Assembly: GCA_037968655.1 (NCBI GenBank)
Contig: JBBKVW010000079.1
Span: 1 to 5,667 of the forward strand
Source of the DNA: CAISIP01 sp037968655
Lineage (GTDB): Bacteria; Pseudomonadota; Gammaproteobacteria; Burkholderiales; Burkholderiaceae_C
Reading direction: 5' to 3'
Length of the DNA: 5,667 bases
Shown one piece after another: positions 1-5,667 of the stretch. The notes under the pieces were generated by a model. That model was not told the DNA's origin, searched no databases, and saw only the letters and a list, made by a program, of their open reading frames with translations. A program made the translations under genes and the position numbers. Position 1 is the first letter of the stretch, and each line of letters opens with the position of its first letter.

Positions 1-1968
1 GCCCTCGGTCAGGAAGGGCAGCAGGTCCTTGTTGGTGGACGCAGCGGCGTTCTCGGCAGCGCGCCGGGCGATATAGGTCAGGCCGCCAGCACCAGGCACC
101 AGGCCAACGCCGACCTCGACCAGCCCGATGTAGCTTTCCATCGCCGCGACGCGCCTGGCGCAGTACACCGCCATCTCGCAGCCGCCGCCCAATGCCAGAC
201 CACGTATGGCCGCCACCGTCGGTACGCTGGCGTAGCGCAGGCGCAGCATGGCCTGCTGCAGCTCATGTTCGGCGCCGTCGATGGCCGAAATGCCGGCCAC
301 CATGAAAGCCGGCAGCATGGCCTGCAGATCGGCGCCGACCGAAAACATCTCGTCGTTGGACCAGATCACCAGGCCCTCGTAGGATTCCTCGGCCAGTTGC
401 ACCGCGCGTATCAGGCCTTCGGCGACATCCGGGCTGATCGCATGCATCTTGGTCTTGATACTGGCAATCAGCACCGGCGCATCGAGCGTCCACAGGCGGA
501 TGGCCTCGTCCTCGTACAAGGTCGTACCGGCCGTCGCGGCGACCGGCTGGTCGGCGCCACGCACGTCCTCACGGAAATGCTGGCGCTGGTAGACCTGCAA
601 TTCATGGCGCGGCACGAACTTGTTCGCGCTGGCGCTCCAGGAGCCCTTGGGCGTATGCACGCCGCCAGCTTCGGCCACCGGGCCGGAGAATACCCAGTCG
701 GGCAGCGGCGCCTTGGACAGCGCCTTGCCGGCGTCGATGTCCTGCTGGATCATCGTGGCCACGTCGAGCCAGCCGGCCTCCTGCCACAACTCGAACGGAC
801 CCTGCTTGAGGCCAAAGCCCCAGCGCATCGCCAGGTCAATGTCGCGCGCCGATTCGGCAACCGTGTGCAGATGCACCGCTGCGTAATGGAACTGGTCGCG
901 CAGGATGGCCCACAGGAAGCGCGGCTCGGCGCCCTGGGCGTCGCGCAGCAACCGCAGCCGCTCGCCTGCCGGCTTCTTGAGCATGCGCGCCACCACCTCG
1001 TCGGCCTTGGCGCCGCTGGGCACATAGTCGCCAGCACCGTCAGCAGCCGTGGCGTCGAAGCGCAGTATGTCGCGGCCGACCTTTTTGTAGAAGCCGGCGC
1101 CGGTTTTTTGCCCCAGATGGCCCATTTCCATCAACTTGGCCAGCACCGGCGGCGTCGCGAAGTTGTCGTAGAACGGGTCGCTCTTCAGGCTCAAGTTGTC
1201 CTGCAGGGTCTTGATGACATGGGCCATGGTGTCCAGGCCCACCACGTCGGCCGTGCGAAAGGTGCCCGAACTGGCGCGTCCGAGCTTCTTGCCGGTGAGG
1301 TCATCGACGACGTCGTAGGAGAGACCGAAGTTCTCGACCTGTTTCATCGTCGCCAGCATGCCGGCAATGCCGATCCGGTTGGCGATGAAATTGGGCGTGT
1401 CATGGGCCCGCACCACGCCTTTGCCCAGGGCGCTGGTGACGAAAGCCTCCAGGTTGTCGAGCACCTGCGGCTCGGTGGTCGGCGTGTTGATCAACTCGAC
1501 CAGCGCCATATAGCGCGGCGGATTGAAAAAGTGGATACCGCAAAAGCGCGGTTTTATTTCCTCGGGCAGGGCTTCGCTCAGCTTGGTGATCGACAGACCC
1601 GAGGTGTTGGATGCCACGATGGCCGTAGGCGCCAGATGCGGCGCAATCTTGCGGTACAGATCGAGCTTCCAGTCCATGCGCTCGGCAATCGCCTCGATCA
1701 CCAGGTCGCAGTCCTTGAGCAGATGCATGTGCTCTTCGTAATTGGCCTGGCGGATCAACGAGGCCTCCTGGGCCAGACCCAAAGGCGCAGGCTTGAGCTT
1801 TTTCAGACCCTCGACGGCCTTGCCGACGATGCCGCTCTTGGGGCCTTCCTTGGCCGGCAGATCGAACAGGATCACTGGCACACGGACATTGACCAGGTGC
1901 GCCGCGATCTGCGCGCCCATGACGCCGGCACCCAGCACGGCGACTTGCTTGACTTGAAAACGGGACAT
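1..1968 (-). CDS. Bifunctional 3-hydroxyacyl-CoA dehydrogenase / enoyl-CoA hydratase, FadN-like (3' end outside window)
   Basis: It carries out the middle two steps of beta-oxidation in the cytosol: hydration of trans-2-enoyl-CoA and NAD-dependent oxidation of the 3-hydroxyacyl-CoA. The 656 residues in the window start MSRFQVKQVAVLGAGVMGAQ. A Rossmann fold occupies about 8-185, with glycines G13/G15/G18 and D36 ending beta-2, which favours NAD. The dehydrogenase active site is visible as S120-N121-T122-S123, H146 and N149 in GIHFFNPP, and E158. C-terminal 3HCDH modules follow at about 187-300 and 310-450. A crotonase domain begins near 495, with FSVGADL for the oxyanion hole and both hydratase glutamates, E598 (GGGCE) and E618, 20 apart as in classical enoyl-CoA hydratases. 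The dehydrogenase-first order matches Bacillus FadN (about 790 aa) rather than E. coli FadB, so roughly 130-150 residues are missing. The start is supported by a GGAAAG Shine-Dalgarno at 1976-1981, 7 nt upstream. It is the last visible gene of the operon. Chain-length specificity cannot be read from the sequence. Confidence 0.95.
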   Translation of the reverse strand, partial: MSRFQVKQVAVLGAGVMGAQIAAHLVNVRVPVILFDLPAKEGPKSGIVGKAVEGLKKLKPAPLGLAQEASLIRQANYEEHMHLLKDCDLVIEAIAERMDWKLDLYRKIAPHLAPTAIVASNTSGLSITKLSEALPEEIKPRFCGIHFFNPPRYMALVELINTPTTEPQVLDNLEAFVTSALGKGVVRAHDTPNFIANRIGIAGMLATMKQVENFGLSYDVVDDLTGKKLGRASSGTFRTADVVGLDTMAHVIKTLQDNLSLKSDPFYDNFATPPVLAKLMEMGHLGQKTGAGFYKKVGRDILRFDATAADGAGDYVPSGAKADEVVARMLKKPAGERLRLLRDAQGAEPRFLWAILRDQFHYAAVHLHTVAESARDIDLAMRWGFGLKQGPFELWQEAGWLDVATMIQQDIDAGKALSKAPLPDWVFSGPVAEAGGVHTPKGSWSASANKFVPRHELQVYQRQHFREDVRGADQPVAATAGTTLYEDEAIRLWTLDAPVLIASIKTKMHAISPDVAEGLIRAVQLAEESYEGLVIWSNDEMFSVGADLQAMLPAFMVAGISAIDGAEHELQQAMLRLRYASVPTVAAIRGLALGGGCEMAVYCARRVAAMESYIGLVEVGVGLVPGAGGLTYIARRAAENAAASTNKDLLPFLTEG

Positions 1969-1975
1969 GCGAGAA

Positions 1976-1981
1976 CTTTCC
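1976..1981 (-). promoter_or_regulatory. Ribosome binding site of the bifunctional dehydrogenase/hydratase gene
   Basis: GGAAAG on the minus strand lies 7 nt before the ATG at 1968-1966. It is only a partial match to the consensus, but spacing is good. It fixes the start just ahead of the Rossmann fold. A stable hairpin lies immediately upstream and might affect ribosome loading. Confidence 0.5.
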
Positions 1982-1985
1982 GATG

Positions 1986-2026
1986 GCGCGCCGGCGGCGC
2001 GCGTAGGGCCGGGCTGCGGCCCGGCC
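1986..2026 (-). repeat. Two adjacent GC-rich hairpins between the DUF2147 gene and the bifunctional beta-oxidation gene
   Basis: Two perfect inverted repeats sit 4 bp apart in the 72-bp gap. One has 8-bp arms at 2007-2014 and 2019-2026 (GGCCGGGC/GCCCGGCC, 4-nt loop). The other has 7-bp arms at 1986-1992 and 1996-2002 (GCGCGCC/GGCGCGC, 3-nt loop). In the minus-strand transcript neither is followed by a U-tract, so they do not look like an intrinsic terminator. They end 4 nt before the Shine-Dalgarno of the downstream gene. They could act as an mRNA-stability or processing element, an attenuator, or a Rho-related pause; the role is inference. Confidence 0.5.
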
Positions 2027-2040
2027 GGGATGCGTTGGTC

Positions 2041-2478
2041 TTACTGGACGCGGACCCAGGTCTGGGTGCGGCCGAACGGGCCGATCGAGCCGCGCACTTC
2101 CAGCTTCTTGCCGCCTTCGATCGGTGTCAGCCGCAGCGAATAGTTCTTGCCGTTCTCGGGGTCCAGGATCTTGCCGTCTTCCCACACGTCCTTGCCGTCG
2201 GCCTTCTTGGCTCCACGAATGATCTCAAGGCCCAGCATGGGTTTGCCCTTGCGCTCGTCCGTGCATTCATCACAGACTGCGTCCTGCTTGGCGTCCTTGC
2301 GCAGCAGCTTGGTGACCTTGCCGCTCAGCATGCCGCCGTTGTCGCTTATCTGGATCTCGGACTTCACCTCCTTGGTCTTGTCGTCGATGCTGTGCCAGTT
2401 GCCTACCGGCGTCATCTGGGCCAGTGCCATGCCAGAAGCGGAAAAGAGAATGAGGGTTGCGATGGTATTCTTGATCAT
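2041..2478 (-). CDS. Exported DUF2147 family protein
   Basis: This is a small secreted or periplasmic protein of unknown function, 145 aa. The N-terminus is a classical Sec signal peptide: K3, a hydrophobic stretch about 6-19, and an ALA-Q cleavage site after A20. The mature part of about 125 residues has the DUF2147 pattern: PVGNW at 24-28, SDNGGMLSGKV at 45-55, a Cys pair C69/C72, KPMLGLEII at 79-87, an invariant-looking W99 followed by DGKILDPENGK at 101-111, and a C-terminal VRGSIG...GRTQTWVR at 128-143. The length is normal for the family. I chose the ATG at 2478 rather than the upstream ATG at 2538 because it has a perfect AGGAGG five bases ahead and starts the signal peptide; the longer form would bury it behind 20 residues and extend to within 7 bp of the preceding stop. 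It lies 52 bp after the acyl-CoA dehydrogenase and 72 bp before the bifunctional gene, so it is probably co-transcribed. No biochemical role is established for the family that I can assign here. Confidence 0.9.
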   Translation of the reverse strand: MIKNTIATLILFSASGMALAQMTPVGNWHSIDDKTKEVKSEIQISDNGGMLSGKVTKLLRKDAKQDAVCDECTDERKGKPMLGLEIIRGAKKADGKDVWEDGKILDPENGKNYSLRLTPIEGGKKLEVRGSIGPFGRTQTWVRVQ

Positions 2479-2483
2479 GAAGG

Positions 2484-2489
2484 CCTCCT
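2484..2489 (-). promoter_or_regulatory. Strong Shine-Dalgarno deciding the DUF2147 start
   Basis: A perfect AGGAGG on the minus strand sits 5 nt before the ATG at 2478-2476. It is the strongest ribosome binding site in the window and settles the shorter start of the exported protein. It suggests efficient translation compared with neighbouring genes, whose sites are weaker. Confidence 0.85.
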
Positions 2490-2530
2490 GAAATTGAAAT
2501 GGGAATAGATGTGATGGAACGGTGGGGATA

Positions 2531-4327
2531 CTAGGCAAACACGGCTTCGGTGTCCATCAACACCTTGGAACCAGCCCGGACGGTAAGCATCAGCGAAGCG
2601 GTCTCGGGGAACAGCTTGGCGAAATAAAAGCGCGCGGTTTGCAGCTTGGCCTGGTAGAACGGGTCGGTGTTGCCGGCCGCGATCTCGCGCAGCGCGACCT
2701 GCGCCATGCGGGCCCAGAAGTAACCGAACACCAGGTGGCCAGCCACGCGCAGATAGTCCACCGCGGCGGCACCCACTTCATCAGCATTCTGGAAACCCTT
2801 GAAGCCGATTTCGGTGGTGAGCTTGGTCATCTTGTCGCCCAGGTAGGCGAGCGGGTTGATGAACTCGGCCATTTTCTCGTTGACGCCTTCTTCGGCCACC
2901 AGTGCCGCGATCAGCTTGCCGAACTTCTTGAGCGTAGCGCCGTTGTTGCCCAGGATCTTGCGCCCAAGCAGGTCGAGGCTCTGGATGGCGTTGGTGCCTT
3001 CGTAGATCATGTTGATGCGGGCATCGCGCACGAACTGCTCCATGCCCCATTCCTTGATATAGCCGTGGCCGCCGAATACCTGCTGGCAATCGGAGGTGGC
3101 CTGCCAGCCGTTGTCGGTCAGGAAGGCCTTGACGATCGGCGTCAGCAGCGAGAGCATTTCGCCGCTGTCTTTGCGCACCTTCGCGTCGGGGTGAAAGTGT
3201 TCCTTTTCCAGCAACACCGAGCAGAAGATCGCCAGCGCCCGACCACCTTCGGCATAGGCACGCGCGGTCAGCAGCATCTTGCGCACGTCCGGGTGCACGA
3301 TGATCGGGTCGGCCGGCTTGTCCTTGGCCTTGGTGCCCGACAGCGAGCGCATCTGCAGGCGATCCTGCGCATAGGCCAGGGCATTCTGGTAGGCGATCTC
3401 GGTCAGGCCCAGTGACTGGTTGCCCACCCCCAGGCGCGCGCCATTCATCATGACGAACATCGCGCTCATTCCCTTGTTCGGCGCCCCGACCAGGCTGCCG
3501 ATGGCGCCGTCCAGCACGATCTGGCAGGTGGCATTGCCATGAATGCCCATCTTGTGCTCCAGGCCGCCGCAGTAGATGCCGTTGCGTTCGCCCAGCGAGC
3601 CGTCCGCGTTGACCATGAACTTGGGCACGATGAACAGGCTGATGCCCTTGATGCCGGCCGGCGCATCGCTTATGCGCGCCAGCACCAGGTGCACGATGTT
3701 GCCGGCCAGGTCGTGTTCGCCGGCGCTGATGAAGATCTTGTTGCCGGTGATGCGGTAGCTGCCGTCGGCCAGGGGTTCTGCCTTGGTGCGCATCAGGCCC
3801 AGGTCGGTGCCGCAATGGGCTTCGGTCAGGCACATGGTGCCGGTCCATTCGCCGCTGATCATCTTGGGCAGATAGGTCTGCTTTTGTTCCTCGTTGGCGT
3901 TGAAGCGGATCGCCCCATAGGCGCCGTGGGTCAGCCCCGGATACATGGTCCAGGCCTGGTTGGTTGAATTGAGCATTTCATACAGGCACTGGTTCACCAC
4001 GAGCGGCAGCCCCTGGCCGCCATAGTCGGGGTCACAGCTCAAGGCCGGCCAGCCGCCCGCGACGTACTGCGCGTAGGCCTCCTTGAACCCCTTGGGCGCC
4101 GTCACCGCATGGGTCCTGGGGTCATAGGTGCAACCCTGGGCATCGCCGCTGACATTGAGCGGCAGGGCCACCTCCGCGGCGAACTTGCCGGCTTGCTCCA
4201 GTACTGCGTCGATCGTGTCGGCGTCGATCTCGGCATGGCGCGGCATGGCCTGAAAGTCGTCGCAGACCTTGAGCACTTCGTGCATGACGAACTGCATGTC
4301 GCGCAATGGGGGGGTATAGCTTGGCAT
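2531..4327 (-). CDS. Acyl-CoA dehydrogenase, long form with C-terminal extension (FAD flavoprotein)
   Basis: It oxidises acyl-CoA to trans-2-enoyl-CoA, the first step of beta-oxidation, presumably passing electrons to ETF. It has 598 aa, about 200 more than the ~380-aa core family. The order is a short N-terminal cap (MPSYTPPLRDMQFVMHEVL), the alpha-helical N-domain to about 160, the beta middle domain opening with MCLTEAHCGTDLG at 165-177, the C-terminal helical domain with QVFGGHGYIKEWG at 416-428, and IYEGTNAIQ at 441-449. E443 aligns with the catalytic base of medium-chain acyl-CoA dehydrogenase (Glu376). Residues about 460-598 form the extra C-terminal domain typical of the ~600-aa bacterial class that includes DmdC (3-methylmercaptopropionyl-CoA dehydrogenase) and many fatty acyl enzymes. 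The start has GGAG at 4337-4340, 9 nt upstream. It follows the TetR gene by 47 bp. The substrate is not readable; neighbouring hydratase/dehydrogenase genes favour straight-chain acyl-CoA beta-oxidation over DMSP catabolism. Confidence 0.95.
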   Translation of the reverse strand: MPSYTPPLRDMQFVMHEVLKVCDDFQAMPRHAEIDADTIDAVLEQAGKFAAEVALPLNVSGDAQGCTYDPRTHAVTAPKGFKEAYAQYVAGGWPALSCDPDYGGQGLPLVVNQCLYEMLNSTNQAWTMYPGLTHGAYGAIRFNANEEQKQTYLPKMISGEWTGTMCLTEAHCGTDLGLMRTKAEPLADGSYRITGNKIFISAGEHDLAGNIVHLVLARISDAPAGIKGISLFIVPKFMVNADGSLGERNGIYCGGLEHKMGIHGNATCQIVLDGAIGSLVGAPNKGMSAMFVMMNGARLGVGNQSLGLTEIAYQNALAYAQDRLQMRSLSGTKAKDKPADPIIVHPDVRKMLLTARAYAEGGRALAIFCSVLLEKEHFHPDAKVRKDSGEMLSLLTPIVKAFLTDNGWQATSDCQQVFGGHGYIKEWGMEQFVRDARINMIYEGTNAIQSLDLLGRKILGNNGATLKKFGKLIAALVAEEGVNEKMAEFINPLAYLGDKMTKLTTEIGFKGFQNADEVGAAAVDYLRVAGHLVFGYFWARMAQVALREIAAGNTDPFYQAKLQTARFYFAKLFPETASLMLTVRAGSKVLMDTEAVFA

Positions 4328-4336
4328 TGGTGTGAA

Positions 4337-4340
4337 CTCC
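4337..4340 (-). promoter_or_regulatory. Ribosome binding site of the acyl-CoA dehydrogenase gene
   Basis: GGAG on the minus strand lies 9 nt before the ATG at 4327-4325. It supports the start that gives the characteristic MPSYTPPLRDM N-terminus of long-form acyl-CoA dehydrogenases. I see no good promoter or palindrome in the 47-bp gap to the TetR gene. Confidence 0.6.
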
Positions 4341-4374
4341 GGGGATGGAAAATATCAGCTGGGAAAAGCGTGGC

Positions 4375-5097
4375 TCAATCGTGATGGGTCCGATGCGCCG
4401 GCATCGGCGCAGCTGCCGGCATGGGACGGCCGTAAGTGGCCAGGACATGATCGAAGCCGGTGTGGGCGCGGGCAATGGAACCTGGGTTTTTCAGGAAACG
4501 GGCTTCGTAGTGCAGCGCCAGGATCAGACCGTGAATTTCGAAAGCCATCTGATCAGCGTCGGCATCGGGCCGCAAATGGCCCGCCTGCCGGGCCTGGGCA
4601 ACGGCGCGGCGAAATGCGTCCAGCCAGACGTTGACCGAACTGGCCAGCGCATCACGCACTGCGCCGGGACGGTCGTCGAAGGCCACCGCACCACTGATGA
4701 AGATGCAGCCGGACTGCAATTCGACGGCGACGCGTTTCATCCAGTTGGCAAACAGCGCTTCGACGCGTGGCAGGCCGCGCTGCAAGTCCAACACTGGCGC
4801 AAAGACCTCCTGCTCGAAGCGATGGAAATATTCGCGCACCACCGAAATCTGCAGTTCTTCGCGCGAGCCGAAATGCGCGAACACGCCAGATTTGCTCATC
4901 TGCGTGATCTCGGCCACGGCGCCGATGCTCAGCCCTTCCAGCCCGACCTGGCTGGCCAGGCGCAAGGCTGCATCAACGATCGCCGCCTTGGTCTGCTGCC
5001 CTTTTTGCAGTACGCGGACTTCGCCAGTGCCTGGGCGTGGGGCTTCGTCGGCGCCAGATCGCGCCAGGGAATGAACAGAAGAAGAGGAAGCAGACAT
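4375..5097 (-). CDS. TetR family transcriptional regulator
   Basis: This is a 240-aa DNA-binding regulator, probably a repressor of itself and the beta-oxidation genes downstream, released by an acyl-CoA or similar ligand (inference from context). The TetR helix-turn-helix spans about 35-85: TKAAIVDAALRLASQVG, then LSIGAVAEITQMSKSGVFAHF, then GSREELQISVVREYF, with the recognition helix near 66-76. The rest (about 90-225) is the all-helical ligand and dimer domain, with GCIFISGAVAFDDRPGAVR at 130-148. About 30 residues rich in Ser, Ala and Pro precede the HTH, which is longer than most TetR proteins, and the tail ends in a His-rich HRTHHD. The ATG at 5097 is the only credible in-frame start before the HTH (next Met is residue 67), yet it has no recognisable Shine-Dalgarno. 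A 32-bp palindrome starts 4 bp upstream. It is 47 bp ahead of the acyl-CoA dehydrogenase on the same strand. Confidence 0.93.
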   Translation of the reverse strand: MSASSSSVHSLARSGADEAPRPGTGEVRVLQKGQQTKAAIVDAALRLASQVGLEGLSIGAVAEITQMSKSGVFAHFGSREELQISVVREYFHRFEQEVFAPVLDLQRGLPRVEALFANWMKRVAVELQSGCIFISGAVAFDDRPGAVRDALASSVNVWLDAFRRAVAQARQAGHLRPDADADQMAFEIHGLILALHYEARFLKNPGSIARAHTGFDHVLATYGRPMPAAAPMPAHRTHHD

Positions 5098-5101
5098 GAA
5101 G

Positions 5102-5133
5102 GCAAAATAAAACGAACGATCGTGCTATTTTGC
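5102..5133 (-). promoter_or_regulatory. Candidate TetR operator (imperfect palindrome upstream of the regulator gene)
   Basis: The outer arms GCAAAATA (5102-5109) and TATTTTGC (5126-5133) are perfect inverted repeats of 8 bp. The central 16 bp (aaacgaacgatcgtgc) add five more symmetric pairs, giving 13 of 16 possible pairs over 32 bp, with an ACGA/TCGT core. The element is AT-rich in a GC-rich region and ends 4 bp from the TetR start codon, the usual place for an autoregulatory operator overlapping the promoter or translation start. Binding is inferred. No clear -35/-10 pair could be placed with confidence. Confidence 0.6.
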
Positions 5134-5141
5134 ATGAGCGA

Positions 5142-5160
5142 GGCATGGTCCGGCCATGCC
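5142..5160 (-). repeat. Short inverted repeat in the FAH-TetR gap
   Basis: GGCATGG at 5142-5148 and CCATGCC at 5154-5160 form a perfect 7-bp stem with a 5-nt loop. It lies about 100 bp past the FAH stop and 8 bp upstream of the candidate operator. No T-run follows on the minus strand, so an intrinsic terminator for the FAH gene is not supported. It may be a second regulator-binding site or incidental. Confidence 0.35.
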
Positions 5161-5259
5161 CGGCCCGCTTTAGAACCCGTGGCCTAAGCGCCTTGCGGGT
5201 TTACCCTCGACGACGACTGGCACGCCAGCGCGGCCACGCCAAGACCATCGTTTCCGCCC

Positions 5260-5667
5260 TCAGAGCTTGAACGGCACGACGCGCTGGTGCTGCTCGCCCA
5301 GGCCCTCGATGCCCAGCGCAATCACATCGCCTTTCTTGAGGTACTGCGCAGCAGGCTTCACGCCCATGCCCACACCCGGCGGCGTGCCGGTGGTGATGAC
5401 GTCACCCGGCTCCAGCGTCATGAACTGGCTGACATAGCTGACCAGCTTGGCCACGCTGAAGATCATCGTCTTGGTGCTGCCGTTTTGCATGCGCTTGCCG
5501 TTCACGTCCAGCCACATCGCGAGCTTCTGCGGATTGGGCACTTCGTCGCGCGTCACCAGCCAGGGGCCGATCGGGCCGAAGGTGTCGCAACCCTTGCCCT
5601 TGTCCCAGGTGCCGCCGCGCTCGATCTGGTATTCGCGCTCGCTGACGTCGTTGATGGTGCAGTAGCC
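5260..5667 (-). CDS. Fumarylacetoacetate hydrolase (FAH) family protein, C-terminal part (5' end outside window)
   Basis: FAH-family enzymes cleave or isomerise C-C bonds of beta-diketo or 2-keto acids with a divalent metal, in the cytosol. The visible 135 residues are the C-terminal half of the usual ~280-aa protein, in frame from the right edge to a TGA at 5262-5260. They begin GYCTINDVSEREYQIERGG, where the Asp of NDVSER is the family's metal-ligand Asp. Then come WDKGKGCDTFGPIGPW (21-36), MWLDVNGKRMQNGST, and LEPGDVITTGTPPGVGMG, a hallmark FAH loop, ending in EGLGEQHQRVVPFKL. The other two metal ligands (the ExE motif) should lie upstream, off the window. The EYQIERGGTWDKGKG segment resembles members annotated as ureidoglycolate lyase or diketo-deoxyrhamnonate hydrolase, but such annotations are unreliable and I do not assign a substrate. 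An internal ATG at 5556 is not the start because conserved family sequence continues upstream. The 162-bp gap to the TetR gene suggests a separate transcription unit. Confidence 0.93.
   Translation of the reverse strand, partial: GYCTINDVSEREYQIERGGTWDKGKGCDTFGPIGPWLVTRDEVPNPQKLAMWLDVNGKRMQNGSTKTMIFSVAKLVSYVSQFMTLEPGDVITTGTPPGVGMGVKPAAQYLKKGDVIALGIEGLGEQHQRVVPFKL

Noticed and set aside
1400..2185. Minus-strand 261-aa open frame
   Set aside because: Out-of-frame shadow overlapping the start of the bifunctional gene, the gap and the DUF2147 3' end.
265..2508. Plus-strand 747-aa open frame
   Set aside because: It lies antisense to two well-supported genes and spans the gap between them. Its translation is low-complexity Arg/Gly/His/Gln/Leu-rich with no recognisable domain, typical of antisense shadows in GC-rich DNA.
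2479..2538. Upstream ATG giving a 165-aa DUF2147 protein
   Set aside because: It would put 20 residues ahead of a classical signal peptide and ignore a perfect AGGAGG before the downstream ATG.
2522..3415. Plus-strand 297-aa open frame
   Set aside because: Antisense shadow of the acyl-CoA dehydrogenase, whose conserved motifs run through the same region on the other strand.
2781..3848. Minus-strand 355-aa open frame
   Set aside because: Same strand but out of frame with the intact acyl-CoA dehydrogenase; the protein is Arg/Gln/Pro-rich without family motifs.
4345..5187. Plus-strand 280-aa open frame
   Set aside because: Antisense to the TetR gene; no domain and no ribosome site. The TetR HTH is clear on the minus strand.
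5174..5201. AACCCG/CGGGTT inverted repeat as a terminator of the FAH gene
   Set aside because: Only 6 bp with a 16-nt loop and no U-tract on the minus strand.
1..5667. Mobile element, CRISPR array, tRNA/rRNA or defence system
   Set aside because: No repeated spacers, transposase motifs, terminal repeats or structural RNA seen; nearly all of the window is accounted for by five ordinary genes.

Overview
This window is a GC-rich, densely coding stretch with all five genes on the minus strand. Codon usage, the long antisense shadow ORFs and the protein types point to a betaproteobacterium, most likely Burkholderiales (Bordetella/Achromobacter or Comamonadaceae-like). That placement is inference from general character, not from a database match.

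In the direction of transcription (high to low coordinates) the layout is as follows. (1) 5667-5260 is the C-terminal half of a fumarylacetoacetate hydrolase (FAH) family enzyme, cut by the right edge. (2) 5259-5098 is a 162-bp non-coding gap with a hairpin (5142-5160) and a 32-bp imperfect palindrome (5102-5133) abutting the next start codon; the palindrome is a good operator candidate. (3) 5097-4375 is a TetR-family repressor. (4) 4327-2531 is a long-form (598 aa) acyl-CoA dehydrogenase with its catalytic Glu. (5) 2478-2041 is a small exported DUF2147 protein with a clear signal peptide. (6) 2040-1969 is a short gap holding two GC-rich hairpins. (7) 1968-1 is a bifunctional 3-hydroxyacyl-CoA dehydrogenase/enoyl-CoA hydratase of the FadN-like domain order, cut by the left edge after 656 residues.

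Genes 3 to 7 read as one fatty-acid (or related acyl-CoA) beta-oxidation operon under a local TetR regulator. The acyl-CoA dehydrogenase makes the 2-enoyl-CoA. The bifunctional enzyme hydrates it and oxidises it to 3-ketoacyl-CoA. A thiolase would be expected just beyond position 1. Gaps inside this set are short (47, 52 and 72 bp) with no convincing terminator. The periplasmic DUF2147 protein inside an otherwise cytosolic catabolic operon is the least explained element. The FAH gene is probably a separate unit.

I see no mobile element, CRISPR array, tRNA or rRNA, and no evidence of a wholly new system. The most testable points are the TetR operator, the DUF2147 linkage and the hairpins ahead of the bifunctional gene.
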